DNA of 18,871 nt from an uncultured Collinsella sp. (GCA_937923795.1 CALDWI010000024.1:1-18871); one strand, 5' to 3'; positions 1-7,603 are shown, counted from the stretch's first letter. Numbers and translations are program-made. Notes: a model not told the origin generated them from the letters alone.

Positions 1-115
1 GTGCAACGGAAAAGAGCCGCCCTTTCGGACGACTCAAACTGTAATGGGGATTAAAAAATCATCGGGCGAATGGTAGTCAAAAAAGCTCCGCTCCAAAAAG
101 ACTGGTTATTGGGCG

Positions 116-143
116 TTGACAGTTGGCGAGCCGTAGGTAAAAT
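116..143 (+). promoter_or_regulatory. Promoter of the tRNA-Ala gene
   Basis: A consensus TTGACA -35 hexamer (116-121) and a TAAAAT -10 hexamer (138-143) are separated by 16 bases. The tRNA begins 13 bases after the -10 box, the distance expected for a short tRNA 5' leader. Confidence 0.75.
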
Positions 144-156
144 ATCGACTTGTCCT

Positions 157-229
157 GGGGACGTAGCTCAGTTGGGAGAGCGCTGCCGTCGCATGGCAGA
201 GGCCGAGGGTTCGACTCCCTTCGTCTCCA
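157..229 (+). tRNA. tRNA-Ala, anticodon CGC
   Basis: The 73-nt cloverleaf folds completely. The acceptor stem is 157-163 with 222-228, the D stem 166-169 with 178-181, the anticodon stem 183-187 with 195-199, and the T stem 205-209 with 217-221. The anticodon is CGC at 190-192, which reads GCG alanine codons. The third acceptor pair is G:U, the established identity element for alanyl-tRNA synthetase, which supports the assignment independently. The discriminator base is A229. The next bases are CCC, so the CCA end is probably added after transcription. Confidence 0.96.
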
Positions 230-243
230 CCCTTGGATTTGAT

Positions 244-275
244 AAGCCGCTGACATTGTGTCGGCGGCTTTTTTT
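244..275 (+). terminator. Rho-independent terminator of tRNA-Ala
   Basis: Bases 244-255 pair with 259-270 (12 bp with one G:U, 3-nt loop). A run of T follows to 275. It lies 15 bases after the tRNA and before the ribosome binding site of the next gene, so the tRNA is its own transcription unit, with possible readthrough. Confidence 0.88.
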
Positions 276-293
276 AAAAGAAAGGGCTATACC

Positions 294-752
294 ATGGCCG
301 AGCTTGAGTCCCAACCATTGTCCGACGAGGAGCGCGCCGAGTTGGAAGAGCTCCGCGCTGAGAAGGCCCGCCGCGAGGCTCGGGAAGAGGCCCGTCGCGA
401 GCGTGAGGAGCTGGCTGCCCTGCGTGCCGAGCGTGCGAAGGCCGAGGAGGCCGCCGCGAACGCCGCATCCGCATCGGCGCCCGCGCCCGCTCCCAAGCCC
501 GCTGCTGCGAAGCCTGCACCTGCCGCGCCCAAACCTCAGCCTAAAAAGGCCGCTCGTCCCAAGTCCGTCGAGCCCAAGCCGAGCCGTGACGAGATGACCT
601 TTGCCCAGCGCATGGTTACCTCCAAGGAGCCTACGGGCGAGAACGAGATCCCTGGCATGGCGCCGGCTCAAAAAATCATCATTGTCCTTGCCCTCATCGC
701 GTTTGTCATCTTTATGGGCTACACGATCCTGACCAGCATGGGCCTGCTCTAA
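294..752 (+). CDS. Small tail-anchored coiled-coil membrane protein, function unknown
   Basis: I do not recognise this 152-residue protein as a named family. Roughly residues 8-60 are a charged Glu/Arg/Ala-rich helix likely to form a coiled coil. Residues 60-95 are an Ala/Pro/Lys-rich flexible linker. One hydrophobic segment near the C-terminus (about residues 126-146, beginning KIIIVLALIAF) should span the membrane, leaving the coiled coil in the cytoplasm as in a tail-anchored protein. The ATG at 294 is preferred because AGAAAGG lies 8 bases upstream; an in-frame ATG at 258 lies inside the tRNA terminator and lacks a site. No catalytic motif is visible. It could be a scaffold or envelope-associated protein, but this is not shown by the sequence. 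Confidence 0.8.
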   Translation: MAELESQPLSDEERAELEELRAEKARREAREEARREREELAALRAERAKAEEAAANAASASAPAPAPKPAAAKPAPAAPKPQPKKAARPKSVEPKPSRDEMTFAQRMVTSKEPTGENEIPGMAPAQKIIIVLALIAFVIFMGYTILTSMGLL

Positions 753-836
753 CCGATTTGCATCGGGCGTCATGTCCGCATGCTCTGCTCTCGTCCAACC
801 CTTAAATTCTGCACCACACATCCGAAAGGTCGCCCC

Positions 837-2342
837 ATGGCTTTGACCGACATCTCGCATCCCACCGACATTGCAATGCTCACCGATCTGTACGAGCTCA
901 CTATGGCCCAGGGCCTGTGGGAGAGCGGCAAGGCCAATGAGCAGGGTTGTTTTACCGCGTTTTACCGCGACCATCCTTTTGGTAGCGCCTATGCCGTCAT
1001 GTGCGGCACCGCCGAGCTGCCCGAGCTGGTCGAGAATCTGCGCTTTACGCCCGAGGATATCGACTACCTCGTCTCGCTCCAGGCTCCGGCCGGCGGCGCG
1101 ATGTTTAAGCCTGCATTCCTCGACTACCTGCGCAACTTCCGTGCGCACGTGAACATTGACGCCGTGCCCGAGGGCGAGCTCGTGTTTCCGCGCGAGCCCA
1201 TGGTGCGCGTCACCGGCCCGTCGCTGGAGTGCCAGCTTCTCGAGACCGCGCTGCTCAACATCGTCGGCTTCCAGACGCTTGTTGCCACCAAGACGGCACG
1301 CGTGGTGTTGGCGGCGGATGGCCGTCCTGTCGCCGAGTTTGGCCTGCGCCGCGCCCAGGGTCCCGATGGCGGTCTGGCCGTCGCCCGCGCGAGCTACGTT
1401 GCCGGCTGCTCGTCCACGTCTAACGTGCTTGCCGGGCGCCGTTACGGCATCCCCGTCTTTGGCACCCACGCGCACAGCTGGGTGATGAGCTTCGACTCCG
1501 AGCTCGAGGCCTTCCGCGCCTTTGCCAAGTCGAGCCCTAAGAACTGCACGCTGCTCATCGACACCTATGACGTGCGCGAGGGCTGCGAGCATGCCATTAC
1601 GGTTGCCAAGGAGATGGAGGCGGCGGGCGAGCGCCTGTCGGCGATTCGCATTGACTCGGGCGACCTCGCCAAGCTCTCCAAGTATGTCCGTGGTCGTTTT
1701 GATGCCGAGGGCCTGCCTTATGTGGGGATCTCGGTGTCTAACGACCTGGACGAGTACACGATCCAGTCGCTGCTCGACCAGGGCGCACCCATCGACAGCT
1801 TTGGCGTGGGCACCAAGCTCGCGACCTGCTACGATCAGCCGGCGCTGGGCGGCGTGTACAAGCTTTCCGCCCGTCGGGCGAACGAGACAGACCCGTGGAC
1901 GCCGGTGGTGAAGCTCTCCGAGCAGCCCTACAAGCGCACGATTCCGGGTGTGCAGCGTGTGCGCCGCTATTACGATGGCTTTGGCGGCCCGGTCTGCGAC
2001 ATGATCTATGATGAGGACCATCTGGCGGGGGAGGGCGCCGCGCGCGGCAATACCCTCGTGGCCGTGAACGATGCCGCCCTGGTAACCGATGTGTCGGAGC
2101 TTGAGTATCGCGAGCTGCTGGTGCCGATCGTGCGCGATGGCGGTGCGGTGGCTCCGCGTGAGAGCATCGAGGATGCGCGCGAGCGCTGTGCTTGGGCACT
2201 CGATCATCTGGACTCGGCTTTCAAGCGCTTCCTCTACCCGCAGACCTACGTGGTGGGCATGGAGCAGGGCCTGGCCCAGGTGCGCGACGAGCTCGTGCGC
2301 AAGAACATGGCCGCGGCTTCTGCTTTTCCCTGGGCTCACTAA
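837..2342 (+). CDS. pncB: Nicotinate phosphoribosyltransferase
   Basis: This enzyme of the Preiss-Handler NAD salvage pathway converts nicotinate and PRPP (with ATP) to nicotinate mononucleotide in the cytosol. The 501-residue length fits the Gram-positive branch of the family. Family landmarks are the N-terminal LTDLYELTMAQ segment, FGLRRAQG, the GTHAHSW block (residues 209-215, with His213 at the conserved histidine position), the RIDSGDLAKLS phosphate-binding region and GVGTKLATC. The ATG at 837 is chosen because GAAAGG lies at 824-829; the in-frame ATG at 780 lacks a good site and would add 19 residues ahead of the conserved start. proB follows 79 bases later on the same strand, so cotranscription is possible although the pathways differ. 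Nothing appears truncated. Confidence 0.95.
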   Translation: MALTDISHPTDIAMLTDLYELTMAQGLWESGKANEQGCFTAFYRDHPFGSAYAVMCGTAELPELVENLRFTPEDIDYLVSLQAPAGGAMFKPAFLDYLRNFRAHVNIDAVPEGELVFPREPMVRVTGPSLECQLLETALLNIVGFQTLVATKTARVVLAADGRPVAEFGLRRAQGPDGGLAVARASYVAGCSSTSNVLAGRRYGIPVFGTHAHSWVMSFDSELEAFRAFAKSSPKNCTLLIDTYDVREGCEHAITVAKEMEAAGERLSAIRIDSGDLAKLSKYVRGRFDAEGLPYVGISVSNDLDEYTIQSLLDQGAPIDSFGVGTKLATCYDQPALGGVYKLSARRANETDPWTPVVKLSEQPYKRTIPGVQRVRRYYDGFGGPVCDMIYDEDHLAGEGAARGNTLVAVNDAALVTDVSELEYRELLVPIVRDGGAVAPRESIEDARERCAWALDHLDSAFKRFLYPQTYVVGMEQGLAQVRDELVRKNMAAASAFPWAH

Positions 2343-2421
2343 TTCCTTGGGCGGTAGGGGCGAGTCACGCTTCCTTGGCCGCCAGCTCGGCCGTTCGCTG
2401 AACAGTTGATTGGTTTGACGT

Positions 2422-3549
2422 ATGACGACTTCTTATAAAACGATGGTGGTAAAGATCGGTTCGTCCACGGTCGTGGGCGCCGATGGCAAGGTCAACCGCG
2501 CCTTTATCGGCGGGCTTGCCGATCAGGCCGCAGCGCTGCGCAAGCTCGGCTGGCGTCTGGTCGTGGTGAGCTCGGGCGCTATCGCCTGTGGCTATCCCGT
2601 GCTGGGCTTCGACCGTAAGCCGGTCGGCGACCTGCCGAGCCTGCAGGCCTGCGCTTCGGCCGGCCAGTGCATTATCTCGTCGGCCTACGACGAGGAGTTT
2701 CATGCGCGCGAACTGCTCACCTCGCTCGTGCTGCTCACGCGCCACGACACGGCCCGTCGCACGTCCTACCTGCATGCGCGCGACGCCCTGCTGCGCCTCG
2801 TGGAGCTTGGCGTGGTGCCGGTCGTCAACGAGAACGATACCGTTACCGTTGATGAGATTAAGTTTGGCGACAACGACACGCTGGCGGCGCTTGTGAGCTG
2901 CCTGGTTTCTGCCGATCTGTGCGTGACGCTCTCGGACATCGATGGCCTCTATACCGCCAATCCGCACGAGGACCCCACGGCCGAGTTCGTCCCGGTCGTG
3001 CATAAGATCGATGCCAAGATTATCGCCTCGGCGGGCGATTCTTCGACCTCGGTGGGCACGGGCGGCATGATCACCAAGATTCGCGCGAGCCGCATTCTCA
3101 TGACCGCGGGCATTCAGAGCGTGATTTGCTCGGGCGAGGAGCCCGATGCACTCGTGCGCCTCGCCCGCGGCGAGAGCGTGGGAACCCTGTTCGATCCGCC
3201 GGCGGAGCGCCTGGACATTGCGCCGCGCAAACTGTGGATCGCGCTGGGTGACAAGGCGCATGGCTCGGTAACGGTCGATGACGGCGCCGCGAAGGCGCTG
3301 GTCAGCCGTGGCTCTTCCTTGCTTGCGGTGGGTATTCGCGAGGTCGATGGCCAGTTTGCCGAGGGCGATGTGCTCGATGTGTGCGATCCGAGCGGTATGG
3401 TCGTCGCCCGCGGTATCGCCGAGGCCGATTCGGACGTGCTGGAACTTGCCGCCGGCCGCCGCCAGGACCAGATCGCCAGCAACCGCCTGCTCGCTAACCT
3501 GGCCGAGAAGCCGGCGATACACAGGGATAATTTAATCGTCTTCGCATAA
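2422..3549 (+). CDS. proB: Glutamate 5-kinase
   Basis: ProB phosphorylates L-glutamate with ATP to gamma-glutamyl phosphate, the first step of proline synthesis. The 375 residues cover both usual domains. The amino-acid kinase domain has VVKIGSST with Lys11, the SSGAIACG loop, NENDTV (136-141), FGDNDTLAALVS, LSDIDGLY and GTGGMITK (212-219). A C-terminal PUA domain spans about residues 275-355, as in long-form bacterial ProB. In well-studied members the kinase domain is feedback-inhibited by proline. The ribosome binding site is weak (no clear GGAGG before 2422), and the start is fixed by homology of the N-terminus. The partner proA lies 1.74 kb downstream on the same strand, separated by an oppositely oriented hydrolase gene, unlike the usual adjacent proBA order. 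Confidence 0.96.
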   Translation: MTTSYKTMVVKIGSSTVVGADGKVNRAFIGGLADQAAALRKLGWRLVVVSSGAIACGYPVLGFDRKPVGDLPSLQACASAGQCIISSAYDEEFHARELLTSLVLLTRHDTARRTSYLHARDALLRLVELGVVPVVNENDTVTVDEIKFGDNDTLAALVSCLVSADLCVTLSDIDGLYTANPHEDPTAEFVPVVHKIDAKIIASAGDSSTSVGTGGMITKIRASRILMTAGIQSVICSGEEPDALVRLARGESVGTLFDPPAERLDIAPRKLWIALGDKAHGSVTVDDGAAKALVSRGSSLLAVGIREVDGQFAEGDVLDVCDPSGMVVARGIAEADSDVLELAAGRRQDQIASNRLLANLAEKPAIHRDNLIVFA

Positions 3550-3566
3550 CCAATTGACGCTGCAAA

Positions 3567-3658
3567 CGCCCCTAAGCGGCAATCTGACGTTCAATCGTCG
3601 GGCATGACCAAAAGGTCAATGCCCTCCTCTTTCACGTCACCTTGCATGCTTAGGGGCG
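3567..3658 (+). repeat. 92-nt nested palindrome after proB, possible terminator or structured RNA
   Basis: An outer 11-bp perfect stem pairs 3567-3577 (CGCCCCTAAGC) with 3648-3658. Inside it, TGACGT at 3585-3590 can pair with ACGTCA at 3634-3639. The centre is a strong hairpin of 3600-3609 (GGGCATGACC) with 3614-3624, having one bulged A and an AAAA loop. The bases after the outer stem are pyrimidine-rich but carry no long T run, so a standard terminator is only one reading. An interspersed palindromic repeat or a small structured RNA is also possible. It lies between proB (+) and the 3' end of a minus-strand gene. Confidence 0.6.
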
Positions 3659-3696
3659 CTTTCGCTTTCCGTTCTCTACCTGCGGCATTGTCGTTG

Positions 3697-3749
3697 CCGG
3701 CACTTGTTCGGCACTTGGGGACGTTCCTATTGTGTCGGCAGGTGGGGAC
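3697..3749 (+). repeat. Clustered CGGCA..TG / GGGGAC direct repeat boxes
   Basis: Two 15-nt boxes, TCGGCACTTGGGGAC at 3708-3722 and TCGGCAGGTGGGGAC at 3735-3749, differ at two positions. Their starts are 27 bases apart. A shorter partial copy, CCGGCACTTG, lies just before them at 3697-3706. They fill the gap between the nested palindrome and the stop codon of the minus-strand hydrolase. Function is unknown. Confidence 0.5.
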
Positions 3750-3756
3750 TCTCTTT
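3717..3756 (-). repeat. 40-nt spaced repeat, copy 1
   Basis: Read on the minus strand, this begins AAAGAGAGTCCC and ends GAACGTCCCC, with 18 bases between. A copy with the same two ends and exactly the same spacing occurs in plus orientation at 11302-11341, while the middle 18 bases differ. It overlaps the direct repeat boxes and sits just beyond the 3' end of the hydrolase gene. Confidence 0.55.
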
Positions 3757-3758
3757 TG

Positions 3759-5177
3759 TTAGAAGATCCGGCGCAGGTCTCCGCGGTTGAGGGCTTCGTT
3801 GAAGAGGTGCTTGAACACCACGCTGCCGTGCAGGCCATCGTGCTCGAACTCGTTGGTCACCCAGGCGTGCGAGTTGCCCACGCGGCTGAGCGTATCAAGC
3901 TGCAGGCCCGAATCCACGTACATGTCGTCGAAATACACCGCGGCCTGCAGGGGCACCTCGTTGCACGCCAGTCGCTGCGGGTCGTAGATCTTGTCCCAGC
4001 TGGTGTCTTCCATCAGCAGGTCCATGGCGGGCTTGAAGGGCTTGAGCTCGGGCATCTGCTCGAACATCCACGGGAACATGGCCTCGCCGGTAAACATGAG
4101 TGGGCGCGCGAGGGTGTCGAACTCGGCGCGGTGAGCCTTCTCTTCAGCCGCGGCCCAGCCAATGGGCATAGTGTCACCGTCGGCGTATATGAACTCCTGC
4201 AGCGTCCAGTACAGCGGATTCGTGCGCGTGTTGGTGCGCTCGAAGGCGCGCATCAAAAAGCTGTCAGATACCGAGGCGCCGCAGGTCAGCGTGCCGTCAC
4301 CGTCAACAAAAGCATGATCGATAATCCAGTGCATGCGCTCAAAGCTCGGCTTCATACCAAAGTCGCTGCCCATGAGCTGTAGGCGCTCGACCGTCATCGG
4401 CGAGCCGTCGGGCAGCACGGGCTTCTGAGCCTCGAGCGCATCGGCCAGGGCTGCCACGCGCTCGACGTCAGCGGGGTAGCGGTCATAATACTGCTGCGTC
4501 TTGGCGGCCATGCGCGGGAAGGTGTGCGCGTAGACCTCGCTTGCGCTCGCCGGCACGTGGGGGATTCCGCCGCAGGTAAAGCTCGCCGCCACGCCCTCGG
4601 GGAAGAGCGACAGGTAGCTCAGCGTCAAAAAACCGCCGTAGCTTTGGCCGAGCGTGACCCACGGCTTGCCGCCAAAGCCCACTAGGCGCAGGTATTCAAA
4701 ATCGCGCACGATGGAGCTGGCGAGGTGGCGCTTGAGGAAGTCCGCCTGCGAGCGTGCTGTATCGGCGCCGGCGGCCGTTGCGCGATCACCCAGTGCCTTG
4801 ATCGTGCGTCCGTCCACGCAGCTGCTGCGTCCGGTGCCGCGCTGGTCGGGAAGGACCACGCGGAAATGCTTGACGGCCTCCTCGATCCAGCCGTCGCTTG
4901 TGGGCGACAGCGGACGCGGGCTCTCGCCGCCGGGGCCGCCCTGCAAAAACAGGAGCAGCGGCAGATCGTCGTTGATGCGGTCGGGTGCGCAAACCACGCG
5001 GTAGAAGAGCTTGATGCTCTCGGGCGCGCCGGCGATTGGTGCCGGCATAGCGCCGCGGCGCATGGTGCTGCCGACGGCCAGGAGCATCGGCTCCAGGCCG
5101 CGCCAGTCAAGGGGGACGTCGATGCTGTGGTCCTCGACGTAAAGGCCGGGGACGTGGTACGAAGTGATGAGGGCCAT
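3759..5177 (-). CDS. Alpha/beta hydrolase, prolyl aminopeptidase-like (peptidase family S33)
   Basis: Family S33 prolyl aminopeptidases release N-terminal proline from small peptides in the cytosol. This 473-residue protein has QGGPGGES (residues 79-86), which forms the oxyanion region in S33 enzymes, DQRGTGRS (111-118), and the nucleophile elbow GQSYGG (177-182, Ser179). A C-terminal EHDGLHGS segment (446-453) supplies the likely catalytic histidine. A helical cap of about 150 residues follows the nucleophile. It is longer than classic ~310-residue enzymes and resembles the larger monomeric type. The ATG at 5177 is chosen because GGAAGA lies just upstream; an in-frame ATG at 5258 would run almost to the proA ribosome site. 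It is divergent from proA and separates proB from proA, which suggests a link to proline supply. Substrate specificity is inferred. Confidence 0.83.
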   Translation of the reverse strand: MALITSYHVPGLYVEDHSIDVPLDWRGLEPMLLAVGSTMRRGAMPAPIAGAPESIKLFYRVVCAPDRINDDLPLLLFLQGGPGGESPRPLSPTSDGWIEEAVKHFRVVLPDQRGTGRSSCVDGRTIKALGDRATAAGADTARSQADFLKRHLASSIVRDFEYLRLVGFGGKPWVTLGQSYGGFLTLSYLSLFPEGVAASFTCGGIPHVPASASEVYAHTFPRMAAKTQQYYDRYPADVERVAALADALEAQKPVLPDGSPMTVERLQLMGSDFGMKPSFERMHWIIDHAFVDGDGTLTCGASVSDSFLMRAFERTNTRTNPLYWTLQEFIYADGDTMPIGWAAAEEKAHRAEFDTLARPLMFTGEAMFPWMFEQMPELKPFKPAMDLLMEDTSWDKIYDPQRLACNEVPLQAAVYFDDMYVDSGLQLDTLSRVGNSHAWVTNEFEHDGLHGSVVFKHLFNEALNRGDLRRIF

Positions 5178-5289
5178 GTGAGTCTTCCGTTCGTTGCGGT
5201 GTTTCGGGTTGACCAATTCTACCGCCGCGGGCGAGGCCATGCGCAAATCGGCTACCATGGTTGCAAACTTCTAGGAGAAAGGGCCGCCC

Positions 5290-6576
5290 ATGTCGGTCGA
5301 TATAGCCACGTATGTCCACGATCTTGCCGTTGCCGCCAAGGCAGCGTCGGCCTCGCTTGCCACGGCGAGCAACGAGCAGCGTCAGGAGGCCGTGCGCGCC
5401 ATGGCCGCAGCACTGCGCAACGGTGTCGACTCCATCGTCGCCGCCAACGAGCTCGATATGTCCGCCGCGCGCGATGCGGGTACCTCGGCCGGACTGCTCG
5501 ATCGCCTGCTGCTGACGCCCGAGCGCGTCGAGGGCATGGCCGCCGGCCTGGAAAAGCTCGCCGAGCTGCCCGATCCCGTGGGCCGCGTGCTCGACCACCG
5601 CGTGCTCGCAAGCGGCGTGGACCTCACCCGCGTGAGCGTGCCGCTGGGTCTGGTCGCCATGGTCTACGAGGCGCGCCCCAACGTGACGGCCGACGCCGCG
5701 GGCATCTGCATCCGCACCGGCAACGCTTGCATTCTGCGCGGCGGCTCGCTGGCCTATCACTCGTGTGCCATGATCGCGGAGCTGCTGGCCGATGCGCTCG
5801 AGGCCAAGGGCTTCCCGCGCGAGGCCGTGTCGATGATCGAGTCCACCGACCGCGAGGCCACTGGCGAGCTCATGAAGCTCCGCGGCATTGTCGACGTACT
5901 CATTCCGCGCGGCGGTGCAGGCCTGATCCAGCGCTGCGCGCGCGAGTCGCTTGTGCCGGTGATCGAGACGGGCACGGGCAACTGCCACATCTACGTGCAT
6001 GAATCCGCCGACTTTGATAAGGCGCTCAACATTATCGTTAATGCCAAGACCCAGCGCGTAGGCGTGTGCAATGCCGCCGAGTCGCTGCTGGTCGACCGTG
6101 CTGTGGCCGATGCGTTTTTGCCTGCGGTCGTTGCCGTGCTGCACGACCACGGCGTGCTCATTCACGGCGACGAGGCCACGTGCGCCGCGTGCGCCGACGC
6201 CGGCTTTGTAGAGGGCGATGACTACGTCGCCGCGACTGAGGAGGACTGGGGTCGCGAGTACCTGGCGCTCGAGATGAGCGTGAAGGTCGTGGCAAACGAG
6301 GACGAGGCCATCGCGCACATCAACCGCTACGGTACCATGCATTCCGAGGCCATCATTTCCGAGGACGTGGACGCCTGCGAGCGCTTCTTGGATGCGGTCG
6401 ATGCCTCGGCCGTGTACGCCAACGCCAGCACGCGCTTCACCGACGGCGGCGAGTTTGGCCTGGGCGCCGAGATCGGCATCTCGACCCAAAAGCTCCACGC
6501 CCGCGGCCCCTTCGCCGCCGAGGCCCTCACCACCTACAAATACAAGCTCCGCGGCACCGGCCAGGTCCGCCCCTAA
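5290..6576 (+). CDS. proA: Gamma-glutamyl phosphate reductase
   Basis: ProA reduces gamma-glutamyl phosphate with NADPH to glutamate 5-semialdehyde, the second step of proline synthesis. The 428-residue length is typical for the aldehyde-dehydrogenase-fold family. Visible landmarks are MVYEARPNVTADAAG, the substrate and cofactor loop CILRGGS, ETGTGNCHIYVHE, and the catalytic cysteine Cys260 in QRVGVCNAAES. The C-terminal ASTRFTDGGEFGLGAEIGIS block is also intact. The ATG at 5290 has AGGAGAAAGG upstream (5273-5282). It is transcribed divergently from the prolyl-aminopeptidase-like gene across 112 bases that must hold both promoters. I see TTGACC at 5209-5214 but no convincing -10 partner. The 3' end is followed 14 bases later by a REP-like palindrome. 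Confidence 0.97.
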   Translation: MSVDIATYVHDLAVAAKAASASLATASNEQRQEAVRAMAAALRNGVDSIVAANELDMSAARDAGTSAGLLDRLLLTPERVEGMAAGLEKLAELPDPVGRVLDHRVLASGVDLTRVSVPLGLVAMVYEARPNVTADAAGICIRTGNACILRGGSLAYHSCAMIAELLADALEAKGFPREAVSMIESTDREATGELMKLRGIVDVLIPRGGAGLIQRCARESLVPVIETGTGNCHIYVHESADFDKALNIIVNAKTQRVGVCNAAESLLVDRAVADAFLPAVVAVLHDHGVLIHGDEATCAACADAGFVEGDDYVAATEEDWGREYLALEMSVKVVANEDEAIAHINRYGTMHSEAIISEDVDACERFLDAVDASAVYANASTRFTDGGEFGLGAEIGISTQKLHARGPFAAEALTTYKYKLRGTGQVRP

Positions 6577-6590
6577 CGCCCACTCAAACA

Positions 6591-6631
6591 ATAACCACCA
6601 CAAAGGGGACAGGCACCTTTGTGGTGGTTTT
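6591..6631 (-). repeat. REP-like 41-nt palindrome, copy 1 (inverted relative to copies 2 and 3)
   Basis: The left arm differs from AAAACCACCACAAAGG by one base; the right arm is CCTTTGTGGTGGTTTT. The 9-nt loop reads GGACAGGCA here, the reverse complement of the loop in the other two copies. It begins 14 bases after the proA stop codon and ends in a short T run, so it could terminate proA transcripts. With copy 2 it forms an inverted pair around the RAYT gene. Confidence 0.9.
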
Positions 6632-6698
6632 GACTAACTGTATCTAAGCATATTTGCGTCGCGCAAGAGGTGACATTTCGGCAGGTGGACGACTTAAT

Positions 6699-6722
6699 CG
6701 GTGAGTAGATTCTCGCCGTTTT
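6699..6722 (+). other. Small hairpin followed by TTTT upstream of the RAYT gene
   Basis: CGGTGAG (6699-6705) pairs with CTCGCCG (6712-6718) with one G:U pair and a 6-nt loop, and TTTT follows. It lies 47 bases before the RAYT start. It may be a weak terminator that limits readthrough into the transposase, or part of a REP-like structure. Confidence 0.35.
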
Positions 6723-6768
6723 ACGTGTGCCGTGAGGTTATTTTTGGCATGAGAGCAAGGAGACGCCC

Positions 6769-7527
6769 ATGTCAAGAAAGCCGCGACAGAAATCGCAGAC
6801 TGGCCTGTATCACATTACGATGAGGGGCAACGGCAAACAGCTTCTGTTTGAGGATGATGAAGACAGAAGACGCATTTTATCGCTTATTCGGTCTTCGATA
6901 GCGCGGTTCAACATTAGGCTTATTGCTTGGTGCCTGATGGGCAACCACGTTCATCTTGTCCTAAGTGACCCCGACGACAACATGAGCGAGGCCATGCATC
7001 TTGTTATGTCTTGCTATGCGACGTGGTATAACCGCCGGCATGGGCATGTCGGACATGTTTTTCAGGATAGGTTCTCGAGCGCTTCGATTTCGAGCGAGGA
7101 ATACCTTCTCGACGCTATTCGATATGTTCATTTCAATCCGCAAAAGGCTGGTATTTGTCCGTACGATGTATATCGATGGAGCAGCCATCTGGATTATGCC
7201 GAACGCGATCCGGATATCGCGACGGTTGATTTGGCGCTTGCTCGCCTTGCTTTTCCGCGCATATGCGATTATCTGGCCTTTATGGATGCGTCGAATGGAG
7301 CGGTTGTTCGACCACCGACCGGAGGACGAATTGGCGAGGACGAAGCGCTGGATGTGGGTGCGTCGCTGATCCGCTCGTTTGGCCTTAGCGAACTTTCCGC
7401 TGTCAAGGCCCTCGATAAGTCCAAGCGCAATGAGGTGCTTGCGGCAATGCGAGAAGCGGGGCTTTCAATTCGTCAAATACAGCGCTTGACGGGCGTGGGA
7501 GAGTGGTCGATCCGCAAAGCCGGGTAG
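6769..7527 (+). CDS. REP-associated tyrosine transposase (Y1_Tnp, RAYT)
   Basis: RAYTs are HUH-type single-strand endonucleases that bind and cleave REP hairpins. This 252-residue protein has the N-terminal GLYHITMRGN strand, WCLMGNHVHLVL containing the metal-binding His-Val-His (60-62), and the IRYVHFNPQKAG helix containing the candidate nucleophile Tyr119. The spacing fits characterised RAYTs. After the roughly 150-residue catalytic core comes a C-terminal region ending in a helix-turn-helix-like segment (GLSIRQIQRLTG, near residue 230), a known feature of some RAYT groups. The ATG at 6769 has AAGGAG 6 bases upstream. Codon use is less GC-rich than in neighbouring housekeeping genes (many ATT, TTT, CGA and GAT codons), consistent with separate ancestry. 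The frame is intact with all catalytic residues, so the protein is probably active. Confidence 0.94.
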   Translation: MSRKPRQKSQTGLYHITMRGNGKQLLFEDDEDRRRILSLIRSSIARFNIRLIAWCLMGNHVHLVLSDPDDNMSEAMHLVMSCYATWYNRRHGHVGHVFQDRFSSASISSEEYLLDAIRYVHFNPQKAGICPYDVYRWSSHLDYAERDPDIATVDLALARLAFPRICDYLAFMDASNGAVVRPPTGGRIGEDEALDVGASLIRSFGLSELSAVKALDKSKRNEVLAAMREAGLSIRQIQRLTGVGEWSIRKAG

Positions 7528-7547
7528 CGTCTCTTCCGTTACAAACG

Positions 7548-7588
7548 AAAACCACCACAAAGGTGCCTGTCCCCTTTGTGGTGGTTTT
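7548..7588 (+). repeat. REP-like 41-nt palindrome, copy 2
   Basis: Perfect 16-nt arms AAAACCACCACAAAGG and CCTTTGTGGTGGTTTT flank the loop TGCCTGTCC. It lies 20 bases after the RAYT stop and 15 bases beyond the 3' end of the convergent HD-domain gene. With T runs on both strands it could serve as a bidirectional terminator. Confidence 0.93.
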
Positions 7589-7603
7589 AGGTGGCGTGGG
7601 CGA

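Larger units (their letters stand above)
6591..7588 (+). mobile_element. RAYT gene flanked by inverted REP-like palindromes
   Basis: A REP-associated tyrosine transposase gene (6769-7527) lies between two palindromes (6591-6631 and 7548-7588) whose loops face in opposite directions. This matches the arrangement known for RAYTs, which are usually single-copy, domesticated relatives of IS200/IS605 transposases associated with dispersed REP sequences. No IS200/IS605-type accessory TnpB and no target duplication is visible. Whether the whole unit moves is unknown. Confidence 0.7.

Noticed and set aside
258..293. Upstream ATG start for the tail-anchored protein
   Set aside because: It lies within the terminator hairpin of the tRNA; the ATG at 294 has a good ribosome site.
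168..2339. Very long minus-strand open frame opposite tRNA-Ala and pncB
   Set aside because: It is antisense to a clear nicotinate phosphoribosyltransferase and its translation is Arg/Gly/His/Leu-rich without domains, as expected from GC-rich shadow frames. The similar long frames opposite proA, argS and rho were rejected for the same reason.
5178..5258. N-terminal extension of the prolyl-aminopeptidase-like gene from the ATG at 5258
   Set aside because: The added residues do not resemble the family and would occupy almost all of the divergent promoter region; the ATG at 5177 has a ribosome site.
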